Shown piece after piece: positions 7,339-15,511 of a stretch of DNA of 22,133 bases; the first letter of the stretch is position 1; every line of letters starts with the position of its first letter. Origin of the DNA: JBJHBY01 sp050485745 (lineage in GTDB: Bacteria; Pseudomonadota; Gammaproteobacteria; Pseudomonadales; CAMLJR01); NCBI GenBank assembly GCA_050485745.1, contig JBJHBY010000024.1:1-22133 (forward strand), given 5' to 3'. The position numbers were made by a program, and so were the translations under genes. The notes below the pieces were generated by a model. That model was not told the origin of the DNA and did not search any database. It was given only the letters and a program-made list of their open reading frames with translations.

Positions 7339-8574
7339 TCAGACGCGCTCGATGATGACGGCTGGCGCCATGCCACCGGCCGCACACATGGTCACCAGAC
7401 CACGGCGCAGGTCACGCCGCTCGAGCTCGTCGAGAAGGGTGCCGATCAGGATCGACCCGGTTGCGCCGATCGGATGACCGAGGGCGATCGCGCCACCATT
7501 CACGTTCACCTTGTTGCGGTCGATGCCCAGGTCGCGAATGAACTTCTCCGCAACCACGGCAAAGGCCTCGTTGATCTCGAACAGGTCGATGTCATCCAGG
7601 CTCAGGCCAGCCTTCTGCAGCACCTTGCGTGCCGCCGGTACCGGGGCATTGAGCATCAGGGTCGGGGAGTCCCCCATGTTGGCCATGGCCACGATCCGCG
7701 CCCGCGGCTTGAGCCCGTGACGGCGCGCGTACTCCGGCGCAGCCAGCAGCAGGGCCGCCGCCCCGTCGACCACACCGGAGGAGTTGCCGGCGTGGTGTAC
7801 ATGGTTGATCTCGAGATCCGGATAGACCTGGCGAATCAGGCCACGGTAGGTGGTGCCGGCTTCGTCGAGTGGATAGTCCGCGATTCCGGCAAAAGACGGA
7901 TTGAGCGCGGACAGGGCCTCAAGCGTGGTTCCCGGGCGCGGGAACTCCTCGCGGTCCAGGGCCAGGCGACCATCCTCGTGATAGACCGGCACCAGGCTGC
8001 GACTGAAGTGGCCTCCTTCGATTGCCGCCGCCGCACGCTGCTGGCTCATCAGCGCGAATTCATCCACAGCGCGCCGATCGATGCCCTCCAGGGTGGCGAT
8101 GGCATCGGCACACAAGCCCTGGTGGGGTTGCGGGTGCCGTGCACGCAGGCGCAGGTTGCCACTGTCGATGAAGGGCGACATATCGCCACCCCCCTGGCCG
8201 TAGCCGGACATCATCTCGGTGCCACCGGCAATGACCAGTTCTTCCATGCCGGACATGATCGAGGCAGCCGCCAGGTTGACGCTGGTAATGCCCGAACCGC
8301 AGAAACGATCCAGTGTCACCGCGCTGGAGCGCACGTCGTAACCCGCATCCAGCGCCGCCATGCGCGCCAGGTCACTGCCCTGGCGACCACGCTGGGAACT
8401 GGTACCCCAGATGATGTCGTCGACCTGGGCTGTATCCAGCCCGTTGCGCTCGGCAATGGCCTTGAGCACGGTCGCGGCGAGTTGCTGCGGATGGATCTCG
8501 GCCAGGGCTCCCTTGCCGACCTTGCCGATCCCCCGCGGGGTGCGGCAGGCGTCGATAATCCAGGCTTCTGTCAT
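7339..8574 (-). CDS. Acetyl-CoA C-acetyltransferase (thiolase family)
   Basis: This is a thiolase, which joins two acyl-CoA units or cleaves 3-ketoacyl-CoA. The 411-aa length fits. The nucleophile is Cys92 in DRFCGSGITS, His367 lies in GHPIGATGS, and Cys397 in TMCAAGGMAP; NEAFAVVAEKF is also present. The set is complete, so the enzyme should be active. Direction and chain length (acetoacetyl-CoA synthesis, beta-oxidation or steroid side-chain cleavage) cannot be told from sequence. ATG 8574 follows GAGGAT and begins the canonical EAWIIDACRTPRG; the longer frame upstream is rejected. It lies 94 bp after pepN in the same direction, so it may be on the same transcript or have its own promoter, which I could not identify. 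Confidence 0.9.
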   Translation of the reverse strand: MTEAWIIDACRTPRGIGKVGKGALAEIHPQQLAATVLKAIAERNGLDTAQVDDIIWGTSSQRGRQGSDLARMAALDAGYDVRSSAVTLDRFCGSGITSVNLAAASIMSGMEELVIAGGTEMMSGYGQGGGDMSPFIDSGNLRLRARHPQPHQGLCADAIATLEGIDRRAVDEFALMSQQRAAAAIEGGHFSRSLVPVYHEDGRLALDREEFPRPGTTLEALSALNPSFAGIADYPLDEAGTTYRGLIRQVYPDLEINHVHHAGNSSGVVDGAAALLLAAPEYARRHGLKPRARIVAMANMGDSPTLMLNAPVPAARKVLQKAGLSLDDIDLFEINEAFAVVAEKFIRDLGIDRNKVNVNGGAIALGHPIGATGSILIGTLLDELERRDLRRGLVTMCAAGGMAPAVIIERV

Positions 8575-8668
8575 TATGGCTATCCTCGCTGGCAAATGGT
8601 GCCCGCCCGGATGGCGGCCACCGGAAACTCGTTGTGTCGCGAACGGGGCACTCCCGGGTGCGCCACCC

Positions 8669-11341
8669 TCAATCGACCAGGCTCTTGCTGACCACCTCGA
8701 ATACATCGGGCGACAGCGCAGGTTGTTCGGCAATACGCTGCAACTCGCCACGCATGCGCGCACGGGCACTCGCCGGGTAGCGCCGCCATTTGCTCAGCGG
8801 GCCCAGCAAGCGCGCGGCAATCTGCGGATTGCGGCTATCCAGCGCAATGACCTGGTCGGCCAGGAAGCGATACCCCTCGCCGTCTTCACGATGAAAATGC
8901 AGTGGGTTGTGCTGGCAAAAGGCCCCGACCAGTGCCCGGATCTTGTTCGGGTTGCGCGCGTCATAGGCCGGGTGCTGCAGCAGGGCCTGGACCCGCTCGA
9001 GGCTGCCCTCGCGGCGGCAGGTGGCCTGAACCTGGAACCACTGGTTGACCACCAGGGGCTCGTCACGCCAGCGCCGTAGAAACTGCTCCAGCGCCTCCTG
9101 CGCCAGTTCCACCCGGCTGCTGTTCACCAGCAGCCCCAGTGCGGCAAAAACATCCGTCATGTTGCCGCCCTGCAAAAACTGCTCGTGGGTCGCGTTCACC
9201 GCGGCGTCGTCCTCCAGCGCCATCAGGCAGGACAGCGCCGTATTGGCCAGGCTGCGCGCCGCCACCTGGGCGGCATCCGCGGCATAGGGAGCGCCGGCCA
9301 GGGCGTCGCGATGCCGCCGCCAGACCTGCCAGAGGGGCTGCTGCAGCGCCCGCGCCAGGGCCAGCCGCGCCGCCTCGCGAGCCGCGTGAATGGCCACCAC
9401 ATCGACCTCCTCCGACAACTCAGCGAGCCAGGCCTCGGAGGGCAATTGCAGCATCAGCGCGACCATTGCGGGATCGAGACTGTCGTCCTCCAGCACGGCA
9501 GCACTGGCTTCAACCAGACGCGGATCGAGCAACAGGGGACGCCCCTCGCGGAACGCCGCCACCATGTCCCGCAAGGCCAGCACCGCCAACTGCTGCCCGG
9601 CATCCCAGCGGCTGAAGCCATCGCTGTCGTTGCGCATCAGGAACAGCAAGTCATCGCGACTGTAGCGGGTTTCCAGCCGGACCGGCGCCGAGAAACCGCG
9701 CAGCAGGCTCGGCACCGGACGCTCCGCCACGTTCTCGAAGACAAAGCTCTGGCTGTCCCGGGTCAGTTCCAGCACGCATTCAGTATTGTCGCTGGTCTCA
9801 GCATCCGCGGGCTGGTCCTGAAGCCGCAGGGGCAATGCACCCGCCTCGCCCAGCAATGCCATGCGCAGGGGAATGTGCAGTGGATCCTTGTGGGCCTGGC
9901 CCGGTGTCGGCGCACAATACTGGCTGACCGTGAGGGTGTAAGTCTGCCGCTCCGCATTGTAGTGGCCATCAACCTGCAACTGGGGCGTTCCCGCCTGACT
10001 GTACCAGCGCCGGAACTGTGACAGGTCGCGGCCACTGGCCGCCTGCATGCAGTCGACAAAATCGTCGCAGGTGACGGCCTGCCCGTCGAAACGCCTGAAG
10101 TAGAGATCGCAGCCCTCGCGGAAGTGCCCGGCACCCAGCAGGGTGTGCAGCATCCGCACGACTTCCGCGCCCTTCTCGTAGATGGTCACCGTGTAGAAGT
10201 TGGAGATCTCCATGTACGCATCGGGGCGTACCGGGTGGGCCATCGGCCCGGCGTCCTCGGCGAACTGCAGGGTGCGCAGCAGTTGCACGTCCTCGACGCG
10301 CTTCACCGTCGGGGAACCCATGTCCGCGGAGAAACAGGCATCGCGAAATACGGTGAAGCCCTCCTTGAGACTGAGCTGGAACCAGTCACGACAGGTGACA
10401 CGATTGCCGGACCAGTTGTGGAAGTACTCGTGGGCAACCACCGCCTCGACACGCTGAAAGCCCGCATCGGTGGTGGTTTCCGGGCGCGCCAGGACACAGG
10501 AGGTGTTGAAGATATTGAGGCTCTTGTTTTCCATCGCCCCCATGTTGAAGTCGTCCACGGCGACGATATTGAAGACGTCGAGGTCGTACTCCAGCCCGTA
10601 GACTTCTTCATCCCAGCGCATCGAGCGCTTGAGCGAATCCATTGCGTGGTCGAGTTTGTCCAGGTCCTTCGGCTCGACGTAGATCCTGAGACTGACTTCG
10701 CGGCCACTGGCGGTCAAGAACCGGTCCTGCAAGGGTTCGAGCCGCCCCGCAACCAGGGCAAACAGGTAGCTGGGCTTGGGGAACGGGTCGTGCCAGGTCG
10801 CCGCGTGACGCCCGCCGGGCAGAGCCTCCTCCGCGACCAGATTGCCGTTGCTGAGCAGCACCGGGTAACGCTCGCGATCCGCTTCCAGGGTCACGGTAAA
10901 CACGGACAGCACATCGGGTCGGTCGGGGTAGTAGGTGATCTTGCGGAAACCTTCGGCTTCACACTGGGTGCAAAAGATATCCCGGGAGATATACAGACCC
11001 TCGAGGGATGCGTTATCCCGGGGGCAGATCGCGGTCAGGCACTCCAGGGAGAACTGCTCCGGCACGTCATCGAGGCGCAGCCGTTCACCCTCGACCCGGT
11101 AGCGATCGGTCGGCAGCACCTCGCCGTCAAGACGCAACTCGCGCAACTCCAGCCCGGCACCATCGAGCAGCAAAGGGGTGCCACCCGCCCCGACGGCCGC
11201 CGGGTTGCGGCGCAACTGCAGCCGCGACTGTACCAGGGTCAGCTCCGCGTCCAGATGCAAGCGCAAGTGCACCGAGTCCACCAGGAACTCCGGTGGCCGA
11301 TACTCGCTCAGGTAGACGGTACGGGGCTGTGCATCGCGCAT
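8669..11341 (-). CDS. pepN: Aminopeptidase N (M1 family)
   Basis: This cytoplasmic zinc metallo-aminopeptidase removes N-terminal residues from peptides. The 890-aa length matches bacterial PepN. The substrate-recognition motif GAMEN is at 268-272 and the zinc site HEYFHNW at 304-310 (His304, Glu305, His308), with the third ligand Glu327 in KEGFTVFRD. The ITYYPDRPDV and VDDFNMGAMEN stretches are typical of the E. coli-like branch. The ATG at 11341 has GAGGAAAGAG just upstream. It begins 12 bp after the DUF2797 stop and is clearly part of the same operon. Confidence 0.95.
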   Translation of the reverse strand: MRDAQPRTVYLSEYRPPEFLVDSVHLRLHLDAELTLVQSRLQLRRNPAAVGAGGTPLLLDGAGLELRELRLDGEVLPTDRYRVEGERLRLDDVPEQFSLECLTAICPRDNASLEGLYISRDIFCTQCEAEGFRKITYYPDRPDVLSVFTVTLEADRERYPVLLSNGNLVAEEALPGGRHAATWHDPFPKPSYLFALVAGRLEPLQDRFLTASGREVSLRIYVEPKDLDKLDHAMDSLKRSMRWDEEVYGLEYDLDVFNIVAVDDFNMGAMENKSLNIFNTSCVLARPETTTDAGFQRVEAVVAHEYFHNWSGNRVTCRDWFQLSLKEGFTVFRDACFSADMGSPTVKRVEDVQLLRTLQFAEDAGPMAHPVRPDAYMEISNFYTVTIYEKGAEVVRMLHTLLGAGHFREGCDLYFRRFDGQAVTCDDFVDCMQAASGRDLSQFRRWYSQAGTPQLQVDGHYNAERQTYTLTVSQYCAPTPGQAHKDPLHIPLRMALLGEAGALPLRLQDQPADAETSDNTECVLELTRDSQSFVFENVAERPVPSLLRGFSAPVRLETRYSRDDLLFLMRNDSDGFSRWDAGQQLAVLALRDMVAAFREGRPLLLDPRLVEASAAVLEDDSLDPAMVALMLQLPSEAWLAELSEEVDVVAIHAAREAARLALARALQQPLWQVWRRHRDALAGAPYAADAAQVAARSLANTALSCLMALEDDAAVNATHEQFLQGGNMTDVFAALGLLVNSSRVELAQEALEQFLRRWRDEPLVVNQWFQVQATCRREGSLERVQALLQHPAYDARNPNKIRALVGAFCQHNPLHFHREDGEGYRFLADQVIALDSRNPQIAARLLGPLSKWRRYPASARARMRGELQRIAEQPALSPDVFEVVSKSLVD

Positions 11342-11353
11342 GGAACTCTTTCC

Positions 11354-12199
11354 TCAGGCGTGGATGGCAACGTGATAGGCGCCGAACTTGCGCACATTGA
11401 GCACGCCGCAGTCCAGAATCAGGTATTGCCCCTTGATACCCAGCAGTCGCCCACGGATATCCGGGGTCTTGTCGAAACTGAGGGCGCTGACCTTGCGCGG
11501 GTAATCGATCACCGGATAGTCGATCGACTGCACCTGCACGTCGGGCAGGGGCTGAATCGCCTGCAGGCCGAAGCGCTGCTGCAGCGCCTCGATACCACCG
11601 GCGCACTCCTCCATCAGGCGATCGCGCCGGGCCGCCAGGTCAAGGGGCTCGGCAGGCCCCTTGAGCATCGCGCGCCAGTCGGTGCGGTCGGCCACATGCC
11701 CCTTGAACAGGACTTCGACGAAGCCGGATTGCTGGCGCGTGTCCACCCGGAAGATCGGCAATGCCTGGGTCGCGCCCTGGTCGATCCAGCGGGTGGGCAC
11801 CTGACTGCCGCGGGTGATGCCAACCTTCAGGCCCGAGGAGTTGGCCAGGTAGACGAAGTGGCTGCGCATGCAGTTGGCCTCACCCCACTCCGGCTCACGG
11901 CAGGTGCCTTCAAAGTAGTGGCACTGTTCCGGCTTGACGATGCAGCTATCGCACTGGGCCAGGTCACGAAAGCAGGGGTAGCAGTAACCCTGGCTGAAGC
12001 TCTTGCGGGTACTGCGGCCACAGTGGATACAGCTGATCTCACCCAGAAAGCGCAGGTGCAGCTCCTGGCCGAGCAACGGGTTGAGCGGAACGCGGGTGTC
12101 GCCCAGCGGCAGCACGTAGCGTACCGGTGCGTCCAGCTCGCTGCCCATCTTGCGCAGCTGCCCCTCGGCCAGAACCGGGCCCGGTGACGTCAACGCCAT
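11354..12199 (-). CDS. DUF2797 domain-containing protein
   Basis: The 281-aa protein matches the DUF2797 family, often found beside pepN in Pseudomonas-like genomes (from memory). An N-terminal half rich in cysteines is likely to bind metal: Cys57 and Cys60 (ISCIHCG), Cys73 and Cys76 (GYCYPCF), Cys83 and Cys86 (CDSC), plus Cys93, Cys100 and Cys110. It is followed by FVYLANSSGLKVGITRG and RWIDQGA, which look like the core of a GIY-YIG-type fold; that resemblance is my inference. The C-terminal part contains a repeated YPVIDYP-like segment. Function is unknown. Its start overlaps the preceding YeaC-like gene by 10 bp, and it is followed by pepN after 12 bp. Confidence 0.85.
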   Translation of the reverse strand: MALTSPGPVLAEGQLRKMGSELDAPVRYVLPLGDTRVPLNPLLGQELHLRFLGEISCIHCGRSTRKSFSQGYCYPCFRDLAQCDSCIVKPEQCHYFEGTCREPEWGEANCMRSHFVYLANSSGLKVGITRGSQVPTRWIDQGATQALPIFRVDTRQQSGFVEVLFKGHVADRTDWRAMLKGPAEPLDLAARRDRLMEECAGGIEALQQRFGLQAIQPLPDVQVQSIDYPVIDYPRKVSALSFDKTPDIRGRLLGIKGQYLILDCGVLNVRKFGAYHVAIHA

Positions 12200-12453
12200 G
12201 ACAGGGGCTCCGCCGCAACCGTTCCGGTATCGCCACAGCGCTCACCCTCGGCCTTGGGACCCCGGTCAATGAAGCCGACGCGCTCCTGCTCCGCCAGGTG
12301 CTGCATCTCGTAGGCGATGACGGCCTGCAGGCAGAGTTCACGCTGACCTTCCTCGAGCCGACGCCCATCCGGCCAGCGCCCCGTCTCTACGGCACGGCGC
12401 AGATTAAGGTGAACCTCAGGGGTGATCTGTTGCAGTAACTGCTGAAACTCCAT
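12190..12453 (-). CDS. YeaC family protein (DUF1315)
   Basis: This small 87-aa protein matches the YeaC/DUF1315 family: MEFQQLLQQITPEVHLNL at the start, then AVETGRWPDGRRL and QRELCLQAVIAYE in the middle. The family's function is not known. The ATG at 12453 is preferred because GGAGC lies just upstream and homologues begin here; the longer frame would add 14 unlikely residues. The last residues (after FIDRGPKAEG) are a variable tail. The 3' end overlaps the DUF2797 start by 10 bp, so the two are probably translationally coupled. Confidence 0.8.
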   Translation of the reverse strand: MEFQQLLQQITPEVHLNLRRAVETGRWPDGRRLEEGQRELCLQAVIAYEMQHLAEQERVGFIDRGPKAEGERCGDTGTVAAEPLSWR

Positions 12454-12523
12454 GCCGGGCTCCGCGGTGAATGATCCCCATTGGCCTGCGGCCACAGCCG
12501 GCCATTATACCAGAGGGGAAGGG

Positions 12524-13390
12524 TCAGGCCCGGCGCGGGCCGGCCAGCAGGGCACTCAGCCCACCCAGCAGTGCACCCATGAGCAGGCCACCCACATGCG
12601 CGGCATTGGCCACGGCACCCAGGCCCAGCAGCTCGGAGAAACCGGCCAGGCAGAACAGCAGCCAACCGATCATCAGGGCCAGGATCGGGCCGGGAACGGC
12701 CAGCGCATCGTCGCCACGCAATCGACTCCACACCCAGCAATAACCCAGCAGCCCATAGATCACACCGGACATGCCACCGAAGATCGATACACCGGCGAAC
12801 ACCGCCTGCGCCATATTGGAACCGACACCAATGATCAGGAACAGGCCGAACAGGTGCACGGTACCCTGCATCACCTCAACGCGCCGACCGAGGTCCCACA
12901 GCCAGAGGCCATTAAAGGTGATGTGCAGCAGGCTGAAATGCAGGAACACCGGTGTCACCAGGCGCCAGGGCTGCCCCTCGGGCAGGGAAAACAACAGGCC
13001 ACGACCGCGCTGCTCGAAGTCGAAGAAACTGATGTGGCGCACCAGGCTGAAGTCCCGGTCCAGGGTCACCAAAAGATAGCCGGCGATGCTCAGAACCAGC
13101 AGCAAAAGGGTCAGGGGGGCCGGTGGCGAAAACAGGCCCATACCGGAAGCAGACGCCGGTGCCGGTGCCGTGTCCACGACCTCATCGCGCAGGCTCTCCT
13201 GCAGGCGCCCCTCCTGAAAGCGACGAAACGCCTCGCGCACCAACTCCGCCTCGGCCTCACCCGGTGTCCAGACCACCTGCCGCCCCGCCCGCTCACTGAT
13301 CTGGTGCGGTACGCCGAGCCGCCACAGGTAGCGGCTCAGCGGTGCCAGATCCAGCTCCAGCCCCACACTCAGGGCCTGCACATCACTCAT
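12524..13390 (-). CDS. glpG: Rhomboid intramembrane serine protease, GlpG-like
   Basis: This rhomboid protease cleaves within or near membrane helices of substrate proteins in the inner membrane. The 288-aa protein has a cytoplasmic N-terminal domain resembling E. coli GlpG (residues 15-60, SRYLWRLGVPHQ and AELVREAFRRF), then a linker and about six membrane helices. The catalytic dyad is visible as Ser208 in FGGMSGVIYG and His265 in NAAHVGGLL. The conserved His156 and Asn160 are in HITFN. ATG 13390 follows CAGGAG with proper spacing, so the upstream extension in the same frame is discarded. It lies 54 bp after nadK and 70 bp before the YeaC gene, all co-oriented. Confidence 0.88.
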   Translation of the reverse strand: MSDVQALSVGLELDLAPLSRYLWRLGVPHQISERAGRQVVWTPGEAEAELVREAFRRFQEGRLQESLRDEVVDTAPAPASASGMGLFSPPAPLTLLLLVLSIAGYLLVTLDRDFSLVRHISFFDFEQRGRGLLFSLPEGQPWRLVTPVFLHFSLLHITFNGLWLWDLGRRVEVMQGTVHLFGLFLIIGVGSNMAQAVFAGVSIFGGMSGVIYGLLGYCWVWSRLRGDDALAVPGPILALMIGWLLFCLAGFSELLGLGAVANAAHVGGLLMGALLGGLSALLAGPRRA

Positions 13391-13444
13391 TGGGCACTCC
13401 TGCCTGAGCGGCCACGGCGGCGTGGCGAACGACAACCACAGCTT

Positions 13445-14329
13445 TCAGCCTCCCGGAGAGGTGTTCCAGCCCAGTTTGTCACGGCAGCCCGCGTAGAAAC
13501 TGTGTCCCCTTGGATGCACCAGTTTCAGCTTGTGGGGCTTCTTGCGGATGTAGACGGTATCTCCCGGCTGCGCCGTCAGGTTGACCTGGCCATCGCAGGT
13601 CACCGGCACACCTTCGGCATTACTCTCGGCGATGACCAGCTTGATCTCGCTGTTGCCATCTACCACGATCGGACGCGCGCTGAGCGTGTGAGGAAACATC
13701 GGTACCAGCAGGATTGCGTCCAGGCGAGGGTGCATGATCGGCCCACCGGCGGACAGGGAATACGCGGTGGAGCCTGTCGGGGTGGACACGATCAGGCCAT
13801 CCGAGCGCTGCCGATAGACGAATTCGCCCTCGATATACAGCTCGAATTCAATCATTTTGGCGGAGGTGCCAGAGTTGACTACCACGTCATTCAGCGCATC
13901 CGCCACACCGATGGGATCACCGCCGCGGCAAACCTCGGCATCCAGCAGAAAGCGCTTTTCGTGTACGTACTGCCCGTCCAGGACGGCACCCACCTTGCAC
14001 TCGATATCTTCCGGGGACACGTCGGTCAGAAACCCCAGGCGCCCACGGTTGATGCCCAGCACCGGTACATCGAAGCGCGACAGGACCCGAGCCGCGCTCA
14101 GCAAACTGCCATCCCCCCCGACAACAATGATCAGGTCGCAGACCTCGCCGATCATGCGGCGAGAGCAGACTCGCAGACCGTGCCCGGGCAGCAGCTCAGT
14201 CAGCTGCTCACTGAGAATGATGTTCAGCTCCCGCGTCTGCAGGAAGCTGATCAGCCGCTTGAGGGAGTCCACGACGGTAGCACCACCGCCCTCGCGGCCG
14301 ATGACGCCAATGTTGCGAAAGGTGTCCAT
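13445..14329 (-). CDS. nadK: NAD kinase
   Basis: This enzyme phosphorylates NAD+ to NADP+ and is usually essential. The 294-aa length fits. The diagnostic GGDGS motif is at 71-75 with Asp73 as the likely catalytic base, followed by GINRGRLGFLTD. ALNDVVV, the DGLIVSTPTGSTAYSLSAGG segment and the VTCDGQ motif near the C terminus complete the pattern. The ATG at 14329 is preferred over an in-frame TTG at 14350. It lies 33 bp after the cNMP/rhodanese gene, in the same direction, so NADP supply may be co-expressed with that putative sensor. Confidence 0.95.
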   Translation of the reverse strand: MDTFRNIGVIGREGGGATVVDSLKRLISFLQTRELNIILSEQLTELLPGHGLRVCSRRMIGEVCDLIIVVGGDGSLLSAARVLSRFDVPVLGINRGRLGFLTDVSPEDIECKVGAVLDGQYVHEKRFLLDAEVCRGGDPIGVADALNDVVVNSGTSAKMIEFELYIEGEFVYRQRSDGLIVSTPTGSTAYSLSAGGPIMHPRLDAILLVPMFPHTLSARPIVVDGNSEIKLVIAESNAEGVPVTCDGQVNLTAQPGDTVYIRKKPHKLKLVHPRGHSFYAGCRDKLGWNTSPGG

Positions 14330-14362
14330 GCTGTACCGGGTATCCTGCAACGCCTGTCGGCA

Positions 14363-15511
14363 TTATACAGGTCTGGCCGCCTCCCGCGCCCCGGACAATT
14401 CCGCCAGGACCTCCCGGGGCAACCCCTCCAGGCCGTCGCGCAGGGCCGCCACCTGATAGCCATCCTCCGACAGCAGGTGGGCTGCGGCACAGGCCCTGCG
14501 CCCGGTGTTGCAGCAGGTGATATAGAAGCCGTCACTGCCCAGCAGACGCGACTTCAGCTTGAGGATGTTCAGTGGCATGTTCAGCGCACCGGGCAGGTGG
14601 CCATGCTCGAACTCCGCCTGGGTGCGCACGTCCAGCAACTGAACCCCGGCCTCCCGGGCGGCGAGCAACTGCCCGGCGGACAGCCAGCGTACCTCCGGCG
14701 GTTGCAGCAACAGGTAGAACGACTGCTTGTCGAGGCGCATCAGCACGCCATTGCTGCGCATCACGATGGTGGCGTTGCGCGGTGCCTCATGGACCAGGGC
14801 ATCCTCACCAAAGCAGCGCCCGACACCGAGTTCCGCCACCAGCTCCGAGCGACTGCGCTCATCCGGCGCACGGTAGATGCTGACCCGCCCCTCCTTGATG
14901 AAATAGCAGCTGTCGCCCAGTTCTCCCTGGCGCAGCACCACTTCGCCCGCCGACATCCACATGGGATCGAAGCGCCCCAGGATGCGCCGGATGTTCATCG
15001 GGGGAACCTTGTGAAACAGGTTGGACTGGAGCAGGGTCAGCATCCAGTCGGCGTCCTCGTCGAGATCGCGGCGGCTGGTGATGTCGAGTTCGATATAGCG
15101 CGCAGCCTGGTCCCAGGCGAGCATGGCGTCCAGCACATCACTGTCGAAACGCACCACCTGGCTGTCCTCGGCGGCGATCACAGTCGCCTGCCGCGGCTGC
15201 GTGTGCTCCAGGGGGTGACAGGCCTCCGGATCCCCGGCCACCAGGCTGCGCACCCCGCCATCGGCGCCCCGCACCTCAACGCTGCCACTGAGCAAATAAA
15301 TGTGGCGACCGTCGCAATCACCACGCTGTACGATCGGTTGGCCCCGACAGACCGCTTCGATACCCGTGTCCCGCAGCAGGGTGTCGAGGTGATCCTCGGT
15401 CAGGGCGTGCACGGGCACGCAGGTCTGCAGCAAGTGGCGCTTCCAGTGGCGCAAGCCCTCCAGGCGGGCAATCTCTCCAGCATCCATGGCCTCGAATCCC
15501 TCAGCCGCCAT
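14363..15511 (-). CDS. Cyclic nucleotide-binding domains fused to a rhodanese domain
   Basis: The 382-aa protein carries two cNMP-binding (CAP_ED-like) barrels. The first is at about residues 25-140 (IVQRGDCDGRHIYLLSGSVE), the second at about 160-265 (LRQGELGDSCYFIKEGRVS, then GVGRCFGEDALVHEAPRNAT). A C-terminal rhodanese-like domain follows, with VQLLDVRTQAEFEHGHLPGA and active-site loop CCNTGRR (Cys334, Arg339). No helix-turn-helix or kinase domain is visible, so it is a sensor or adaptor rather than a Crp-type transcription factor. The second barrel keeps more of the phosphate-binding cassette (FGEDALV...RNAT) than the first. The ATG at 15511 has GAGG 9 bp upstream and overlaps the preceding gene's stop by 11 bp. 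NAD kinase follows 33 bp later. Ligand and partner are unknown. Confidence 0.85.
   Translation of the reverse strand: MAAEGFEAMDAGEIARLEGLRHWKRHLLQTCVPVHALTEDHLDTLLRDTGIEAVCRGQPIVQRGDCDGRHIYLLSGSVEVRGADGGVRSLVAGDPEACHPLEHTQPRQATVIAAEDSQVVRFDSDVLDAMLAWDQAARYIELDITSRRDLDEDADWMLTLLQSNLFHKVPPMNIRRILGRFDPMWMSAGEVVLRQGELGDSCYFIKEGRVSIYRAPDERSRSELVAELGVGRCFGEDALVHEAPRNATIVMRSNGVLMRLDKQSFYLLLQPPEVRWLSAGQLLAAREAGVQLLDVRTQAEFEHGHLPGALNMPLNILKLKSRLLGSDGFYITCCNTGRRACAAAHLLSEDGYQVAALRDGLEGLPREVLAELSGAREAARPV

Noticed and set aside
10124..12187. Long plus-strand open frame opposite pepN and the DUF2797 gene
   Set aside because: It is antisense to genes with unmistakable motifs (GAMEN, HEYFH, Cys pairs), and no domain is visible in its translation.
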